A stretch of 64,000 nucleotides of DNA from Acidimicrobiaceae bacterium. GTDB lineage: Bacteria; Actinomycetota; Acidimicrobiia; Acidimicrobiales; RAAP-2. The notes beneath the pieces were generated by a model, which searched no databases, was not told where the DNA came from, and saw nothing but the letters and a program-made list of their open reading frames with translations. A program made the position numbers and the translations under genes. This document shows, in pieces, positions 33,864-41,228 of this stretch. Every line of letters begins with the position of its first letter. Positions within the stretch are counted from its first letter, which is position 1. The stretch covers positions 1 to 64,000 of the forward strand of contig PMTF01000007.1 in NCBI GenBank assembly GCA_003167415.1, read 5' to 3'.

Positions 33864-34463
33864 ATGTCCGTCGCCGCCGTGATCCTGGCCGCCGGGAGCG
33901 GCAGCCGCTTCAATCGTGGTGAGACTGAAGCACTGCCCGGCGACAAACTTCTGAGAGTGGTGATGGGTCGCGCCCTCGTGACTTGGGCGCTCGCCCCCGC
34001 ACTTGACGCCGGACTCGACGAGGTGGTGGTCGTGAGCGGCGCCGCCGACCTGAAGGCTGTCATCCCCGTGTCGGTCACCCTGCTGGAGAACGATGACTGG
34101 TCGAGGGGCCAGGCGACGTCGCTACGCGTGGGACTTGAATGGTGCGCTTCGCGGGGACACGCGAGCGCGGTCATTGGTCTCGGAGACATGCCGGGACTCT
34201 CGGCACAGGCCTGGCGCGCGGTCGCGGAGGCGCCGCAGGGCCCCATTGTGTTCGCCACGTACCAGGGGAAGCGCGCCCATCCGGTGCGCCTGGACGCCGT
34301 AATCTGGTCGATGCTGTCCTCGGACGGAGACGAGGGCGCGCGCGCGTTGGTTCGCCGACATCCCGAACTCGCGCGAGAAGTGGCGTGCGTGGGAGTGCCC
34401 TGCGACATCGACACCCTTCAAGACCTGCAACGATGGAGTGGAGAGCATGGAACTGACCAATGA
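33864..34463 (+). CDS. MocA-like molybdenum cofactor nucleotidyltransferase
   Basis: 199 residues of the MobA/MocA family. The nucleotide-binding start AAVILAAGSGSRFNRGE is clear; the usual GxxKLL follows as LPGDKLL; GLGDMPGLSAQAWRA holds the metal-binding Asp, and the family ending RHPELAREVACVGVPCDIDTL is present. CoxL-type enzymes use the cytosine dinucleotide form of the cofactor, so MocA (CTP-dependent) is more likely than MobA (GTP-dependent), which is inferred from context. Its end overlaps the CoxG start. Confidence 0.85.
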   Translation: MSVAAVILAAGSGSRFNRGETEALPGDKLLRVVMGRALVTWALAPALDAGLDEVVVVSGAADLKAVIPVSVTLLENDDWSRGQATSLRVGLEWCASRGHASAVIGLGDMPGLSAQAWRAVAEAPQGPIVFATYQGKRAHPVRLDAVIWSMLSSDGDEGARALVRRHPELAREVACVGVPCDIDTLQDLQRWSGEHGTDQ

Positions 34464-35232
34464 ATTCGAGGTGGCCGTACCCGTCGAGCGCGCGTGGGCC
34501 GTCCTGACCGACCTCGAGCGTATCGCTCCGTGCCTACCGGGCGCCCAACTGCGCGAAGTGCAAGGCGACGAGTTTCGCGGATCCGTCAAGATCAAGGTCG
34601 GCCCGATCACCACTTCATACGAAGGAGTGATCCGCATAAGCGAGCTCGACCTTTTGGCGCATCGCGCAGTGCTCAAGGCGGAGGGGCGTGAAACGCGCGG
34701 ACAGGGCAACGTCGCATCCGTGATCACGGCGACGTTGTTCCCGACCAGTACCGGCACGAAGGTCGTGGTGATGACCGATCTCACCATCACCGGCAAGGTG
34801 GCGCAGTTCGGTCGGGGCGTGCTCGCAGACGTTTCGGCGAAGTTGCTCGATCAGTTCGTGGTCAACCTCGAGTCGATGGTGTTGGTGACGGAGGACGTTC
34901 GCGCTCCGACGAGCAAAGCGTCGCCGCGAGGCTCGGGCGGCGCCAACGCGGCACCAAGAAAGAAAAGGGCCACGAAATCAACAGCGCCGGTTGACGTCGC
35001 GCCGTCGCTCGGCCCTGAAGAGATCGATGAACACGGTGCCACTGTCGCGGGTGCAGAAGGCCCGCAGGACCCGGCCAGCGAGGTCCGTCAGATTAATTCG
35101 GCCCCAGCTGATCCAATTGATCTCGTCGAGATTGCCGGGGGGTCGGTCGCACGACGTGTCTTGAGGCCCTTCATCGTTACGGGAGTCGTGCTCGCGTTGA
35201 TGGTGCATTTCGCGCGGCGTCGTCACAAATAA
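34447..35232 (+). CDS. coxG: CoxG-like SRPBCC-domain protein with a C-terminal membrane helix
   Basis: About 261 residues. Residues 1-145 are a CoxG/SRPBCC domain: FEVAVPVERAWAVLTDLERI, CLPGAQLREV, SVKIKVGPITTSYEG and LDQFVVNLESMV. A charged, low-complexity linker follows, then a final helix ILRPF-like VLRPFIVTGVVLALMVHFA with a basic tail. CoxG recruits CO dehydrogenase to the cytoplasmic membrane and may shuttle menaquinone, which suits this tail-anchored form. ATG 34447 or 34438 may be used; both overlap the preceding gene. Last gene before the inverted-repeat-bounded element. Confidence 0.86.
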   Translation: MELTNEFEVAVPVERAWAVLTDLERIAPCLPGAQLREVQGDEFRGSVKIKVGPITTSYEGVIRISELDLLAHRAVLKAEGRETRGQGNVASVITATLFPTSTGTKVVVMTDLTITGKVAQFGRGVLADVSAKLLDQFVVNLESMVLVTEDVRAPTSKASPRGSGGANAAPRKKRATKSTAPVDVAPSLGPEEIDEHGATVAGAEGPQDPASEVRQINSAPADPIDLVEIAGGSVARRVLRPFIVTGVVLALMVHFARRRHK

Positions 35233-35253
35233 TCGCTCACCCATGGCGCCTTA

Positions 35254-35272
35254 GAGCGTGTGTTCTATTTGG
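35254..35272 (+). repeat. Left terminal inverted repeat
   Basis: GAGCGTGTGTTCTATTTGG matches the reverse complement of 38462-38480 at 17 of 19 positions. It is preceded by TTA (35251-35253), which recurs directly after the right repeat. Confidence 0.85.
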
Positions 35273-35309
35273 CGAGTGCCCCAAGCGCCACGACCGGCAC
35301 TATCAAGTC

Positions 35310-36116
35310 GTGGCCTATTCAAGTGACCTAACCGACGCCCAGTGGAGCCTCCTCGAACCCCTACTTGCGCATTGCACTAAACGAGGCCCGAAACACGGAG
35401 CCGACCTGCGCCACGTCGTGGACGCGATGCTCTACATCTCGCACACCGGGTGCCAATGGCGCTTCCTGCCTGAGGAGTTCGGACCGTGGACCAGAATCTG
35501 GTCCCAGTTTCGTCGGTGGTCGAGGAACGGAACGTGGACCCGTGTTCTTGTCGCGCTGCACGCCTCGTCGCGCATCGCCCTAGGTCGAAAGGACCCGCGG
35601 CCCTCGATGGTGGTCATAGACACCCACCTTGCACGAGGAGCCTCCAATGGGGGCGTAACCTTCCACAACCAGGGCGGTTCCTATGGTCGAACCAATGGTG
35701 CCAAGCGCATCGTCTGCGTGGACGTCACGGGTCTGCCGCTCTGCGTGCGCGTGGTGCCCGCTTCGACGTCCGAAGCCAGCGCCGTCGAACAGATACTCGA
35801 CGACCTGGTCCTCACGGGTGCTGACGAACGGCTGGAACTCGTGCTCGTGGACCGCGGCACGGCGCGGTCTGCCGCCACGCGGTTGTCAGCGAAGTTCAAC
35901 TACGAGGTTCGCCGAGTTGGATGGGACGAGCCACCGCGCAACGAGCACGGCGCCAAAGTCTTTCGCCCCATCCGCCATGCCTGGCGGGTTGAGGTTGCCC
36001 ACGGCCACCTCGTGCGACGGCGACGCCTGGCGCGCTGCTTCGAGAACACCGTGACCTCAGCCACCGGATGGCTGCACGTCGCTTCCATCAGCGAGCTCCT
36101 TCGGGCGCTGTGCTGA
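35310..36116 (+). CDS. IS5-family transposase
   Basis: 268 residues, start GTG. The N-terminal part (DLTDAQWSLLEPLLAHC, DAMLYISHTGCQWRFLPEEF) is the IS5 DUF4096-type helix-turn-helix region. Catalytic DDE candidates are Asp in MVVIDTHLARG, Asp in LVLVDRGTARSA and Glu in ARCFENTVTSA. The first acidic segment usually reads DSQS; here it is DTHL. The frame is complete, so the enzyme may be active. It begins 38 bases inside the left inverted repeat, as expected for this family. Confidence 0.88.
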   Translation: MAYSSDLTDAQWSLLEPLLAHCTKRGPKHGADLRHVVDAMLYISHTGCQWRFLPEEFGPWTRIWSQFRRWSRNGTWTRVLVALHASSRIALGRKDPRPSMVVIDTHLARGASNGGVTFHNQGGSYGRTNGAKRIVCVDVTGLPLCVRVVPASTSEASAVEQILDDLVLTGADERLELVLVDRGTARSAATRLSAKFNYEVRRVGWDEPPRNEHGAKVFRPIRHAWRVEVAHGHLVRRRRLARCFENTVTSATGWLHVASISELLRALC

Positions 36117-36176
36117 ACTCGTAGGTCTTGCGGCACCGCAATGGACAACCCCGTTGAGCGGACGCGGCGGAGCTCT

Positions 36177-36719
36177 TCAGTCCGAGTGGACAGCACCTTC
36201 GTCGCTGGCCGCGACGGCGAAGACTCGCCACCCTCCACGAACTCGGAGGTGGTCTCGTATTGTCTTTTCGAAGTGCATTCCCGCCTTCTCCAAGACTCGC
36301 GCCGAAGCGAAGTTATCGGGATGACACGTCGCCGTTATCCGGCGTAGTCCCGGCTCGTCGAACCCGAAGACGATGAGTCGACGGGCTACTTCGGTGGCGT
36401 AGCCGTGTCCCCACGATTCCCGCGACAGGACGTAGCCCAGTTCACCTATCGACGCTTCCCCGGTGATGGCGAGGTTGGCGACGCCGATCAGCTCATCGTC
36501 GAGAGTCGCGACGGCGAGGGTGAATGAAGTTCGAGGCTCTCGGGCCGCCTCGCGAGCGACCTGCTTGAGATATGCCGTGGTGTCGGTCGGCGAGTTTGGT
36601 CCCCACGTGAGGTAGCGGGTGACCTCTTCGTCTGATCCGTAGTGGTGAGCTGCTGGTTCGTCATCGAGACGAAACTCTCGAATGACGAGCCGTTCGGTCC
36701 GAAGTTCCATACCCTTCAT
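36177..36719 (-). CDS. RimJ/RimL-type GNAT acetyltransferase
   Basis: About 180 residues from the ATG at 36719; ELRTERLVIREFRLDDEPA, GELGYVLSRESWGHGYATEV (acetyl-CoA loop), LRRITATCHPDNFASARVLE and KAGMHFEKTIRDH give the normal order of the ribosomal-protein-Ser/Ala acetyltransferase group. Many members acetylate small molecules or antibiotics instead of ribosomal proteins; the substrate is unknown. It lies between the transposase and TnpB on the opposite strand and is intact, so it looks like a passenger gene. The open frame extends 15 codons upstream of the chosen start. Confidence 0.85.
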   Translation of the reverse strand: MKGMELRTERLVIREFRLDDEPAAHHYGSDEEVTRYLTWGPNSPTDTTAYLKQVAREAAREPRTSFTLAVATLDDELIGVANLAITGEASIGELGYVLSRESWGHGYATEVARRLIVFGFDEPGLRRITATCHPDNFASARVLEKAGMHFEKTIRDHLRVRGGWRVFAVAASDEGAVHSD

Positions 36720-36876
36720 TGTGCCCCCAACTTGTCGTGACGCCCGATTCGGAGAGTCACTCAACCGGCCGGCGAGTTATCGCACTAGACCATCCTCATC
36801 TTGATCACTGGACGGGGCAATCACCTTGGTGGCCGTGGGCCGTTGTGTGTCACACCTGGTCTCAATACTTGGCCTG

Positions 36877-38274
36877 GTGGCCTCACGTCCGACGACTCCG
36901 ACTTTCTCGCACACCGGCCAGGTCCTCGCGCGGGCCGTCACTTTCCAGTTCGCCCTCGATCCGAACGTTCAGCAGAATGTCCTTCTCGCCAAGTGCGCCG
37001 GAGCCCGGCGTTTCACCGTGAACCACCACCGGGCTCGAGTGAAAACCAACTTGGATGCCCGATCGGACGAACGAGAAGCTCACTCCGAAAGTGGTGAGTC
37101 GCCCGAACCATCAACTCCTTCACTGTCCTGGTCGGCCTTCTCGTTCATTAACGAATTCAACGCCTGGAAGAACGGCGAGGCTGATGACTCACCGTTGAAC
37201 GAGGATGGCAGTTGCGGCCTGGTCTGGCGCCATGAACTACCCCACGACGTCTTCGAGTGTGCTTCGGTGGACGCGGCGCGGGCACTCGAGAACTTCTTTG
37301 CGTCGCGACGAGGCGAGCGCAGTGGAACGCCCGTCGGATTCCCCCGCTTCCAGGCCAAGGGAAAGGTGACGCCAAGCTTCCGGTTGCGCAACCGCGCTAC
37401 ACCAGGCAAGGCACCTTCGAGTCAACCCATCCGTTTCACCGATCCCTCACACCTGCGACTGTCCAAGTTCGGACCAGTCAAGGTCTTCGGCTCTAGCCGC
37501 AAGGTTCGCCGGATGATCGACGGTGGTCGGTTCCACGTCTACTCCGCGACGCTGACCCAACGGGCTGGTCGATGGACCGTGTCGCTCACCGGCGTAGCCG
37601 CCGAACTTCATCAGGCTGAGCGCAGCCGTTCCAACCGTCACGCAGTTCCCGTCGGAGTCGACCGGGGGATCATCTCCCTCTGCGTCGCCGCTGACGCCAA
37701 CGGCGTTCCATTCGAGAGCTTCGAGGGGGTGAAAACATTGAAGCAAGCGCACGCGTCGCTCAAGGCGGCCAACCAGGCCCTGGCCAGAACCACACCGGGG
37801 TCCAAGGGCCGCCAACGAGCGAAGTCCCGACTCGCCACGCGGCATCGCAAGGTCGCCAACACTCGACGACATCTCGTCCACCTGGCCTCCAAGGCCCTCG
37901 TGGACAGATGCCAGGTACTAGCCATCGAGGACCTGAATGTCGCGGGAATGGTGAGGAACCGCCGCTTGGCAAGATCCATCTCCGACGCCGCCATGGGAGA
38001 ACTTTTCCGTCAGATCCTCTACAAAGCCCGTTGGCACGGAGTCGAGGTCCGAGTAGTTGACAGATTCTTCCCGAGCTCCAAGACGTGCTCCGGTTGCGGC
38101 GAGATCAGAAACGACCTCGACCTGTCGACGCGGACCTACGTGTGTGGGGCCTGCGGCTTGGCCATTGACCGCGATCTCAACGCGGCCATCAACCTCGCCC
38201 GCTGGCGACCCAAGGAGCCCTCAGCAGTGACGCTGCTGGCTCTAACGCCCGCTCTGCTTCTGTCCACAGCCTGA
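36877..38274 (+). CDS. tnpB: TnpB RNA-guided nuclease (IS605/IS1341 type)
   Basis: About 465 residues; the first certain family residues are TFQFALDPNVQQNVLL (from 36937), so the start is uncertain; GTG 36877 is offered. The RuvC triad is complete: Asp in VPVGVDRGIISL, Glu in VLAIEDLNVAGM and Asp in LAIDRDLNAAINLARW. The zinc ribbon has CSGCGE and CGACG. TnpB cuts DNA guided by an RNA made from the element's 3' end and so helps the element persist; it is not itself a transposase. No TnpA (Y1) gene is present here. Shorter, helical N-terminal part and linker look normal. Confidence 0.85.
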   Translation: MASRPTTPTFSHTGQVLARAVTFQFALDPNVQQNVLLAKCAGARRFTVNHHRARVKTNLDARSDEREAHSESGESPEPSTPSLSWSAFSFINEFNAWKNGEADDSPLNEDGSCGLVWRHELPHDVFECASVDAARALENFFASRRGERSGTPVGFPRFQAKGKVTPSFRLRNRATPGKAPSSQPIRFTDPSHLRLSKFGPVKVFGSSRKVRRMIDGGRFHVYSATLTQRAGRWTVSLTGVAAELHQAERSRSNRHAVPVGVDRGIISLCVAADANGVPFESFEGVKTLKQAHASLKAANQALARTTPGSKGRQRAKSRLATRHRKVANTRRHLVHLASKALVDRCQVLAIEDLNVAGMVRNRRLARSISDAAMGELFRQILYKARWHGVEVRVVDRFFPSSKTCSGCGEIRNDLDLSTRTYVCGACGLAIDRDLNAAINLARWRPKEPSAVTLLALTPALLLSTA

Positions 38275-38314
38275 TCCCATTGGGATCTGCACCGCGAAGC
38301 ACGCGGGAAGAGCC
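38238..38314 (+). ncRNA. Candidate omega/guide RNA scaffold at the 3' end of tnpB
   Basis: An outer stem GGCTCT/AGAGCC (38238-38243 and 38309-38314) encloses two perfect hairpins, GATCCC-ATT-GGGATC (38273-38287) and CCGCG-AAGCA-CGCGG (38292-38306). The set starts inside the tnpB coding end and runs past its stop, where TnpB guide RNAs are made. The guide portion would begin at the element's right end, which I cannot fix. From 38315 to 38461 there is no other clear structure or gene. Confidence 0.45.
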
Positions 38315-38461
38315 GATTGTCACCCGCACAACCGTCACGGCAACGTGATGAGGGCCTTGGGTCGGAACCGAGTACTCAGACGAATGATTGTCTGGGAAGT
38401 CGGACGGTGAGCAAGCACCGCTGAGCCAATTCGCTCAGTTGGTCAAGGCGAACCGGTGGGT

Positions 38462-38480
38462 CCAAATAGGACACACGCTG
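38462..38480 (-). repeat. Right terminal inverted repeat
   Basis: Read on the minus strand it is CAGCGTGTGTCCTATTTGG, differing from the left end at two positions. TTA follows at 38481-38483. Confidence 0.85.
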
Positions 38481-38536
38481 TTAGGCCGCCAGTTCAGTCT
38501 TGGTGACGAGATTGCCGTGGGTGAGGATTCGAATTA

Positions 38537-38570
38537 ATAAGTTACCGGTATGCTATTATCGGTAACTTAT
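38537..38570 (+). promoter_or_regulatory. Palindromic operator before fic
   Basis: ATAAGTTACCG and CGGTAACTTAT form a perfect 11-bp inverted repeat with a 12-base spacer that contains TATGCTATTAT, probably the -10 region. It ends 13 bases before the Fic start codon, so a bound protein would block transcription. The Fic protein's own winged-helix end is the obvious candidate. Confidence 0.65.
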
Positions 38571-38583
38571 AGGGGGACCGTCA

Positions 38584-39747
38584 GTGGAGCCCGCTGGATC
38601 GGAAGTTCAAGCCATTTGGAATGGGCGCAGAATTCGCGCCTTCGTGCCGACGCGTCTCGCCGATCGCGACCTCACGCTCGACGCCGCAACTGCCGCCAGG
38701 GTTGCCGTTGCCGCTACCGAAGTCGCGTACGCGGCGGAGGCGCTGGACGCAGAATACGAGCCACTCGCTCGGCTGTTGTTGCGCTCCGAAGGGGTGGCCT
38801 CTTCCTACATTGAAGGTGTCTCGGCTCCCGTGGTCGACGTGGTACTGGCCGAGGAACAACTCGGTCGCCGCGCAAGCGGGGCCGCCGCGTGGGTGGCCAA
38901 CAACTTGGCCGTCGTCACCGAAGCCGTCGTGGGGGCGAGCGGCGTCACCGCGCTCTCGATTGAGACTCTGTGCCACTGGCATCGCACCCTTATGACGGGG
39001 AGCCCTACTCCGGAGCGCTACATCGGAGTCATTCGAAATGAACAAGGTTGGATTGGTGGGACGAGTCCGTTCGATGCACACCTCGTGACTCCTCCTCCGA
39101 ATGAACTCTCGGCACTGCTCGACGATCTCATTGCGTACGTGAATCGTGACGACGTTGACCCCGTCGCCCAGGCGGCGGTGAGTCACGCGCAGTTCGAGAT
39201 CATCCATCCGTTCGGCGACGGCAACGGCCGCGTGGGTCGCGTACTCGTCGCGTGGGTGCTGACTCGACGACTCGCCCTCCTCGTACCGCCGCCCGTCAGC
39301 GTGGCGATTGCCGCCGACGTCGCGGGCTACTCCTCGGGACTGGCGCTCTTTCGGCTAAGTGATCACCGTCGGTGGATCGCTTGGTTCGCCGATGCGGTTG
39401 CCAGTGGAGGCGGAGCCCAGCGCGCGCTGATTTCAAATGTCCGACAGATCAAGCAGCAGTGGCAGCACCAGCTCGCCACCCCAGAGCGCCAACTTCGAAG
39501 CGACGCAGCGGTCTTCTCCGCACTCGATCTCCTTCCTCGTCATCTAGTCCTCACGTCACGGGTACTCGCTGACGATCTCGGGATCTCTCGCAAGGCTTCC
39601 TTAGCAACACTGCACCGCCTGGTCCAACTCGGCATTCTCACCGAACAAGGGACGATCGCAAGTGCGACCTCCGGCCAGCCTGCGTCACTTTTTGTCTCGC
39701 GCGACCTGCTCGGACTCGCGGGCTCAAGACCATTGCGCTCGCAGTGA
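38584..39747 (+). CDS. Fic-family AMPylator with winged-helix C-terminus
   Basis: 387 residues. The Fic core motif HPFGDGNGR begins at His208, so the enzyme can transfer AMP (or another nucleotide part) to hydroxyl groups of target proteins. The N-terminal inhibitory helix carries Ser73-x3-Glu77-Gly78 (SSYIEG), the class II auto-inhibition motif. The C-terminal 90 residues form a winged helix (TSRVLADDLGISRKASLATL, VQLGILTEQG) suited for DNA binding and autoregulation at the palindrome upstream. GTG start with AGGGGG 8 bases before. No antitoxin gene is adjacent; class II proteins carry their own inhibitor. Confidence 0.92.
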   Translation: MEPAGSEVQAIWNGRRIRAFVPTRLADRDLTLDAATAARVAVAATEVAYAAEALDAEYEPLARLLLRSEGVASSYIEGVSAPVVDVVLAEEQLGRRASGAAAWVANNLAVVTEAVVGASGVTALSIETLCHWHRTLMTGSPTPERYIGVIRNEQGWIGGTSPFDAHLVTPPPNELSALLDDLIAYVNRDDVDPVAQAAVSHAQFEIIHPFGDGNGRVGRVLVAWVLTRRLALLVPPPVSVAIAADVAGYSSGLALFRLSDHRRWIAWFADAVASGGGAQRALISNVRQIKQQWQHQLATPERQLRSDAAVFSALDLLPRHLVLTSRVLADDLGISRKASLATLHRLVQLGILTEQGTIASATSGQPASLFVSRDLLGLAGSRPLRSQ

Positions 39748-40000
39748 TTTTTGGCGTCCCGAATCGCTCCACCAATTCAGCGCGGAGCGATGATTCTGTG
39801 GGTAATGAAGTGGCAAACGCTGGGTAGAGCCCGTCAAGAGTGGCCTAGCGAAAATTGTTCGCGGGTTCCTATGTAGGCGCCGCGACGGCGCTTTCATTCA
39901 ACGGAACAACCGTCGAAAGCGGCCCGATGGAACGTCAATCGATCAAGATTCACTCGGTGGAAAACGTTAATCTAGCAACAATGTTGCCAGAGGAGGCTTT

Positions 40001-41032
40001 GTGTCGTACGACTTGGAATCAGATCTTCGAATAGATCCCCGCATCAAGGCGATGCTCAGCATGCTCCCCGACTCCGAAGCAATCGACACCGAGAGTCGTG
40101 AGCAGTTACTCGCCGAAGCCGCTTCGCCCGAAGGTGTGGCGGAGAACGAAATGGTCGATGGCTTTATGAACATGGGCGGTAACGAAGAAGTTGCGCCGTC
40201 ATCTGGATTGCGATTCACGACCGAAGACATCGTGTCGTCGCCCGACGGCAACACGATCAAACTGCAAATCATCCGCCCGGATAACGATACGACCTTGGCC
40301 TGCGTGTACTACATTCACGGCGGCGGAATGGCTTCGCTGTCGAGTTTCTTAGGCAACTACCGCGCGTGGGGGAGAATCATCGCCTCGAAGGGTGTGGCCG
40401 TCGTGATGGTGGAGTTCCGCAATTCGGTGGTGCCGTCGGCGGTGACGGAGGTAGCACCTTTTCCCGCAGGCCTGAACGATTGTGTTTCGGGACTCAAGTG
40501 GACCGTGGCGAACGCGTCAAAGTACGGAATTGATCCCTCGCGAATCATCGTCAGCGGCGAGAGCGGTGGTGGCAACCTGACGCTCGCGACCGGCCTCAAG
40601 CTGAAGCGCGACGGTGATCTCGGTCTCGTGAAGGGCCTCTACGCGCTGTGTCCCTACATCGCCGGGAGTTGGCCCGATGCTCGCTATCCGTCGTCCGTCG
40701 AAAACAATGGAATCCTCTTGAACCTGCACAGCAATCACGGAGCGATGGCGTACGGGATCGAAGCGTTCAAGAACAGCGACCCTTTGGCGTGGCCCGGATT
40801 TGCAACCAAGGATGACGTGACGGGCTTTCCTCCCACGGTGATCAGCGTGAATGAGTGCGATCCCCTTCGCGATGAAGGCATCGCGTTCTATCGGCTGTTG
40901 CTATCGGCGGGTGTTGTCACGCGAGGTCGAACGGTGTTGGGAACGAGTCACGGTACGGAGATATTTCCTATGATGTGTCCCGAAATTAGCCACAGTACCG
41001 CGGCGGACATCGCGGCGTTCGCGATTTCGTAG
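40001..41032 (+). CDS. Alpha/beta hydrolase of the hormone-sensitive-lipase type
   Basis: 343 residues. The oxyanion motif YYIHGGGMAS, the nucleophile elbow IVSGESGGGNLTL (Ser near residue 187) and the order of strands mark the HSL-like esterase family. The catalytic Asp is probably in SVNECDPLRDEG and the His in LGTSHGTEIF. The GTG has a strong ribosome site (AGAGGAGG, 6 bases upstream). The N-terminal 90 residues form the cap. It is monocistronic; 250 non-coding bases before it contain a TAATCT box near 39968. Likely hydrolyses a short-chain ester; the real substrate is unknown. Confidence 0.85.
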   Translation: MSYDLESDLRIDPRIKAMLSMLPDSEAIDTESREQLLAEAASPEGVAENEMVDGFMNMGGNEEVAPSSGLRFTTEDIVSSPDGNTIKLQIIRPDNDTTLACVYYIHGGGMASLSSFLGNYRAWGRIIASKGVAVVMVEFRNSVVPSAVTEVAPFPAGLNDCVSGLKWTVANASKYGIDPSRIIVSGESGGGNLTLATGLKLKRDGDLGLVKGLYALCPYIAGSWPDARYPSSVENNGILLNLHSNHGAMAYGIEAFKNSDPLAWPGFATKDDVTGFPPTVISVNECDPLRDEGIAFYRLLLSAGVVTRGRTVLGTSHGTEIFPMMCPEISHSTAADIAAFAIS

Positions 41033-41228
41033 GTCGTGTCCTCTCACATCTTTTGAGCCGGTTGTCTCCGATAGTCGCGCCACGCGTTACGCGCGAATGA
41101 CCTTCGACCCTAGTTCTGCGATGGGGAATGGACGATGCTGGGACTTGAAGGTACTTCACAGATGGAGGCCGACAGATGTCTCGAACATACGCCACGACGT
41201 CGATCTCCGAGAGCAGGGAGATATGGCC

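Larger units (their letters stand above)
35254..38480. mobile_element. IS5-type element of 3.2 kb carrying GNAT and TnpB genes
   Basis: The 19-base inverted ends and flanking TTA target duplications (35251-35253, 38481-38483) fit the IS5/IS1031 group, which duplicates TNA. A normal member is about 0.9 kb with only a transposase; here 2.3 kb lies between the transposase and the right end, with an acetyltransferase gene on the minus strand and a TnpB gene on the plus strand. No second right end is found just after the transposase. Either passengers were captured, or a TnpB element inserted next to the transposase gene. Confidence 0.75.
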
